16,487 nt of DNA, taken from Prevotella sp. UBA1378. Its GTDB lineage: Bacteria; Bacteroidota; Bacteroidia; Bacteroidales; Bacteroidaceae. Shown here piece after piece: positions 14,366 through 16,487 of the stretch. The DNA lies in contig DBRC01000029.1 of NCBI GenBank assembly GCA_002305505.1, forward strand, positions 1-16,487, read 5' to 3'. Under the pieces are notes generated by a model. That model had not been told where the DNA came from, searched no databases, and saw only the letters and a list, made by a program, of their open reading frames with translations. A program made the translations under genes and the position numbers. Numbering within the stretch: the stretch's first letter is position 1; each line of letters starts with the position of its first letter.

Positions 14366-16150
14366 ATGTCAGAATTAACAAAGAACGTGCAGCCATTGCA
14401 AGACTTCGACTGGGGTCAGTTCGAGAATGGCACCACAGTAAACGTCAGCAAGGAAGAGCTTGACAAGGCGTATGACGAAACCCTCAACAAAGTAGCCGAC
14501 CATCAGGTTGTAGAAGGCAAGGTTATCTCTATCGACAAGAAAGAAGTAATCGTGAACATCGGCTACAAGAGCGACGGCATCATCCCTGCAAGCGAATTCC
14601 GCTACAACCCCGACCTCAAAGTGGGCGACACGGTAGAGGTTTACGTCGAGAATCAGGAAGACAAGAAAGGCCAGCTGATTCTCTCCCACAAGAAAGCCCG
14701 CCTGAGCAAGAGCTGGGAGCGTGTAAATGCAGCCCTTGACAACCAGGAGGTAATCCAAGGATATATCAAGTGCCGCACAAAGGGTGGTATGATTGTTGAC
14801 GTGTTCGGCATCGAGGCATTCTTGCCCGGAAGCCAGATCGACGTTCATCCTATACGCGACTACGACCAATTCGTAGGCAAGACCATGGAATTCAAGGTAG
14901 TGAAAATCAATCAGGAATTCCGCAATGTCGTTGTTTCCCACAAAGCCCTCATCGAGGCTGAACTGGAAGCACAGAAGAAAGAAATCATCGGCAAGCTCGA
15001 AAAAGGCCAGATTCTCGAAGGCACCGTTAAGAACATCACATCTTACGGTGTATTCGTCGACCTTGGCGGCGTCGACGGCCTCATCCACATTACCGACCTT
15101 TCTTGGGGCCGCGTAGACGATCCGCACAAGGTGGTAGAGCTCGACCAGAAAATCAATGTTGTTATTCTCGACTTCGACGACGAGAAGAAGCGCATCGCCC
15201 TCGGCTTGAAGCAACTCACCCCGCATCCATGGGATGCTCTCGACCAAGAGCTGAAGGTGGGCGACCACGTGAAAGGCAAGGTAGTGGTTATCGCCGACTA
15301 CGGTGCATTTGTTGAGATTCAGCCGGGCGTAGAAGGCCTGATCCACGTATCGGAGATGTCTTGGAGCCAGCACCTCCGCTCTGCACAGGAATTCCTGAAA
15401 GTGGGCGAAGAGGTAGAGGCTGTTATCCTCACCCTCGACCGCGACGAGCGCAAGATGAGCCTCGGCATCAAGCAACTGAAGGAAGACCCATGGGAGGCCA
15501 TCGAGGTGAAATACCCCGTTGGAAGCAAGCACACCGCCAAGGTGCGCAACTTCACCAACTTCGGTGTGTTCGTTGAGCTGGAAGAAGGCGTTGACGGCTT
15601 GATTCACATCAGCGACCTTTCGTGGACAAAGAAAGTAAAGCATCCGTCTGAATTTACACAAGTGGGTGCCGACATCGACGTTATCGTGCTCGACATTGAT
15701 AAGGAGAACCGCCGCCTCTCGCTCGGCCACAAGCAGCTGGAAGACAACCCGTGGGATGTATTCGAAACCATCTACACCGTTGGCAGCGTACACGAGGGCA
15801 AGATTACCGAACTGCTCGAGAAGGGCGCCGTGGTAGCCCTGGAGAAAGGCGTTGAAGGATTCGCCACTCCGAAACACCTCGTGAAGGAAGACGGCAGCCA
15901 AGCAGCGCTCGGCGAGGAGCTCCCGTTCAAGGTAATCGAGTTCAACAAAGACAGCAAGCGCATCATCCTCTCGCACAGCCGCACTTTCGAAGACGTACAG
16001 CGCGAAGAGAAGAAGGCTGCAAAGAAACAGCAGCAGCCGCGTGCAAAGAAAGAAGAGTCTGTTAAGATCGACAACCAGCCTGCAGCAACAACGCTTGGCG
16101 ACATTGACGTTCTCGCAGAACTGAAAGCTAAGATGGAAAAAGGCGAATAA
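14366..16150 (+). CDS. rpsA: 30S ribosomal protein S1
   Basis: A 594-aa RNA-binding protein with six S1 domains (roughly residues 40-110, 125-197, 212-285, 297-371, 384-458 and 470-543), followed by a basic then acidic tail rich in Lys and Gln. Domains 3-5 are the most regular (for example SYGVFVDLGGVDGLIHITDL, then GLKQL), while 1, 2 and 6 diverge, as in other S1 proteins. It binds mRNA on the 30S subunit and helps initiation, which matters in a group with few Shine-Dalgarno sequences. Its own start has none. Strong codon bias suggests high expression. It is transcribed alone from a consensus promoter and ends at a strong hairpin terminator. Confidence 0.98.
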   Translation: MSELTKNVQPLQDFDWGQFENGTTVNVSKEELDKAYDETLNKVADHQVVEGKVISIDKKEVIVNIGYKSDGIIPASEFRYNPDLKVGDTVEVYVENQEDKKGQLILSHKKARLSKSWERVNAALDNQEVIQGYIKCRTKGGMIVDVFGIEAFLPGSQIDVHPIRDYDQFVGKTMEFKVVKINQEFRNVVVSHKALIEAELEAQKKEIIGKLEKGQILEGTVKNITSYGVFVDLGGVDGLIHITDLSWGRVDDPHKVVELDQKINVVILDFDDEKKRIALGLKQLTPHPWDALDQELKVGDHVKGKVVVIADYGAFVEIQPGVEGLIHVSEMSWSQHLRSAQEFLKVGEEVEAVILTLDRDERKMSLGIKQLKEDPWEAIEVKYPVGSKHTAKVRNFTNFGVFVELEEGVDGLIHISDLSWTKKVKHPSEFTQVGADIDVIVLDIDKENRRLSLGHKQLEDNPWDVFETIYTVGSVHEGKITELLEKGAVVALEKGVEGFATPKHLVKEDGSQAALGEELPFKVIEFNKDSKRIILSHSRTFEDVQREEKKAAKKQQQPRAKKEESVKIDNQPAATTLGDIDVLAELKAKMEKGE

Positions 16151-16182
16151 TCCCTTTAACACCTACAGCATAAATATCGCCG

Positions 16183-16218
16183 ATAAGGCCTCCCGCGCGG
16201 GAGGCCTTATTTATTTAT
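16183..16218 (+). terminator. Rho-independent terminator of rpsA
   Basis: Positions 16183-16210 form a perfect 28-bp palindrome (arms ATAAGGCCTCCCGC and GCGGGAGGCCTTAT) followed by TTATTTAT. It starts 32 bp after the rpsA stop. The GC-rich stem and T-rich tail make it one of the clearest sites in the window. Confidence 0.93.
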
Positions 16219-16236
16219 CGCGCGACGGCCGGCAAT

Positions 16237-16332
16237 GCCCTCTTTACACTGTAGCAGCATAGCCACCCCCGAGTTCGGGATAAGGACTTCCCGTTATTCC
16301 GGCTTGCGACGCCCTCTTTGCGTTGTAACAGC
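16237..16332. repeat. Pair of 22-bp direct repeats, 74 bp apart
   Basis: GCCCTCTTT followed by RCRYTGTARCAGC occurs at 16237-16258 and 16311-16332. The two copies differ at four positions, all transitions. The sequence between them contains a partly symmetric tract (GGGATAA near 16278 with TTATTCC near 16294), and after the second copy GCCCTG/CAGGGC arms frame CCCGTA (about 16331-16348). A weak reading frame of 80 codons crosses it on the minus strand, but it has repetitive composition and no family features, so I treat this as non-coding repeat DNA. Confidence 0.65.
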
Positions 16333-16363
16333 CCTGCCCGTACAGGGCCGGGGGATGCACGCT

Positions 16364-16433
16364 GTTTTGATTTTTGGCCAAAAATCTGAGATAATTGGCC
16401 AAAAATCCCAGAAAAATGGCCAAAAATCAAAAC
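16364..16433. repeat. Palindromic repeat cluster, three half-sites at 21-bp spacing
   Basis: TGGCCAAAAATC occurs at 16375-16386, 16396-16407 and 16417-16428, exactly 21 bp apart. The first copy is part of a perfect 18-bp palindrome, GATTTTTGGCCAAAAATC (16369-16386). In addition 16364-16380 and 16417-16433 are perfect 17-bp inverted arms enclosing the middle copy. The cluster abuts the 55-bp repeat at 16433. It shares its design with 74-104 at the left edge. Confidence 0.8.
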
Positions 16434-16487
16434 CGGTAGTTGCCCGTTGTCCGCCAACGGCCGTGTGCATCGTGGATGACCACCGCC
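16433..16487. repeat. Right copy of the dispersed intergenic repeat
   Basis: This is the partner of 1-55, in the same orientation, with the first 24 bases identical. It is cut by the window end. Confidence 0.8.

Noticed and set aside
14375..16162. A 595-codon open frame antisense to rpsA
   Set aside because: It mirrors rpsA almost exactly and arises from the strong codon bias of that gene. The translation shows no family features, and the sense strand encodes six S1 domains.
16364..16433. A possible CRISPR array
   Set aside because: The repeats are only 12 bp, the intervals 9 bp, there are three copies and no cas gene is nearby.
16215..16457. An 80-codon minus-strand frame in the right-edge repeat
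   Set aside because: The translation is made of the repeat units (the same tract read twice in different frames) and a low-complexity IFG-rich stretch, so it is probably not a gene.
1..16487. The whole window as one transposon bounded by direct repeats
   Set aside because: There is no transposase or integrase inside, the content is core metabolism plus rpsA, and the repeats are diverged and attached to other repeat motifs as in dispersed intergenic repeats.

Overview
The window looks like chromosomal DNA of a Bacteroidales bacterium (Bacteroides/Parabacteroides-like). The evidence is a six-domain ribosomal protein S1, a KdgK/KdgA pair with a Bacteroidales-type sequence, promoter candidates of the TTTG-N19-TAnnTTTG kind, few Shine-Dalgarno sequences, and a DUF5112/DUF5113-type sensor kinase. 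The genus cannot be fixed from the sequence alone.

Layout. (1) 1-265: the left edge, with no convincing gene. It holds part of a dispersed repeat and an 18-bp palindrome. (2) 266-6831, minus strand: a tightly packed cluster read as kdgK, kdgA, a 1188-aa membrane sensor kinase, a response regulator and a small membrane protein. (3) 6832-7066: a divergent control region with promoter candidates both ways and three palindromes that could be operators. (4) 7067-12109, plus strand: a LacI-family regulator, altronate dehydratase (uxaA), an NhaC-family antiporter, and a nucleotidyltransferase-like gene that may be a rider. (5) 12162-14034, minus strand: a secreted GH25 lysozyme-like enzyme followed by a membrane-anchored zinc-ribbon protein; this pair converges on region 4. 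(6) 14035-14365: a divergent control region with a near-perfect Bacteroidales promoter for rpsA. (7) 14366-16150: rpsA, closed by a perfect 28-bp hairpin terminator. (8) 16211-16487: repetitive non-coding DNA related to the left edge.

How the genes fit together. UxaA makes 2-keto-3-deoxy-D-gluconate (KDG) from D-altronate, KdgK phosphorylates it and KdgA splits KDPG to pyruvate and glyceraldehyde-3-phosphate. The divergent LacI-type protein is the natural candidate regulator of both arms. The upstream enzymes UxaC and UxaB and any polysaccharide-degrading genes are not in the window. The sensor kinase and response regulator sit in the kdg operon, so they may respond to the same metabolic state, but that is inferred from position only.

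The most interesting observations are: (a) the sensor kinase consists of two sensor-transmitter units with complementary defects, the first having an intact ATP-binding domain but no recognisable phospho-accepting histidine, the second having an H-box-like histidine but a degenerate ATP-binding domain; (b) an internal lipoprotein-like signal preceded by a GTG codon at the junction of the two units; and (c) a repeat family at both window edges, built around 18-bp perfect palindromes whose differences are symmetric (compensatory) and whose half-sites recur every 21 bp.
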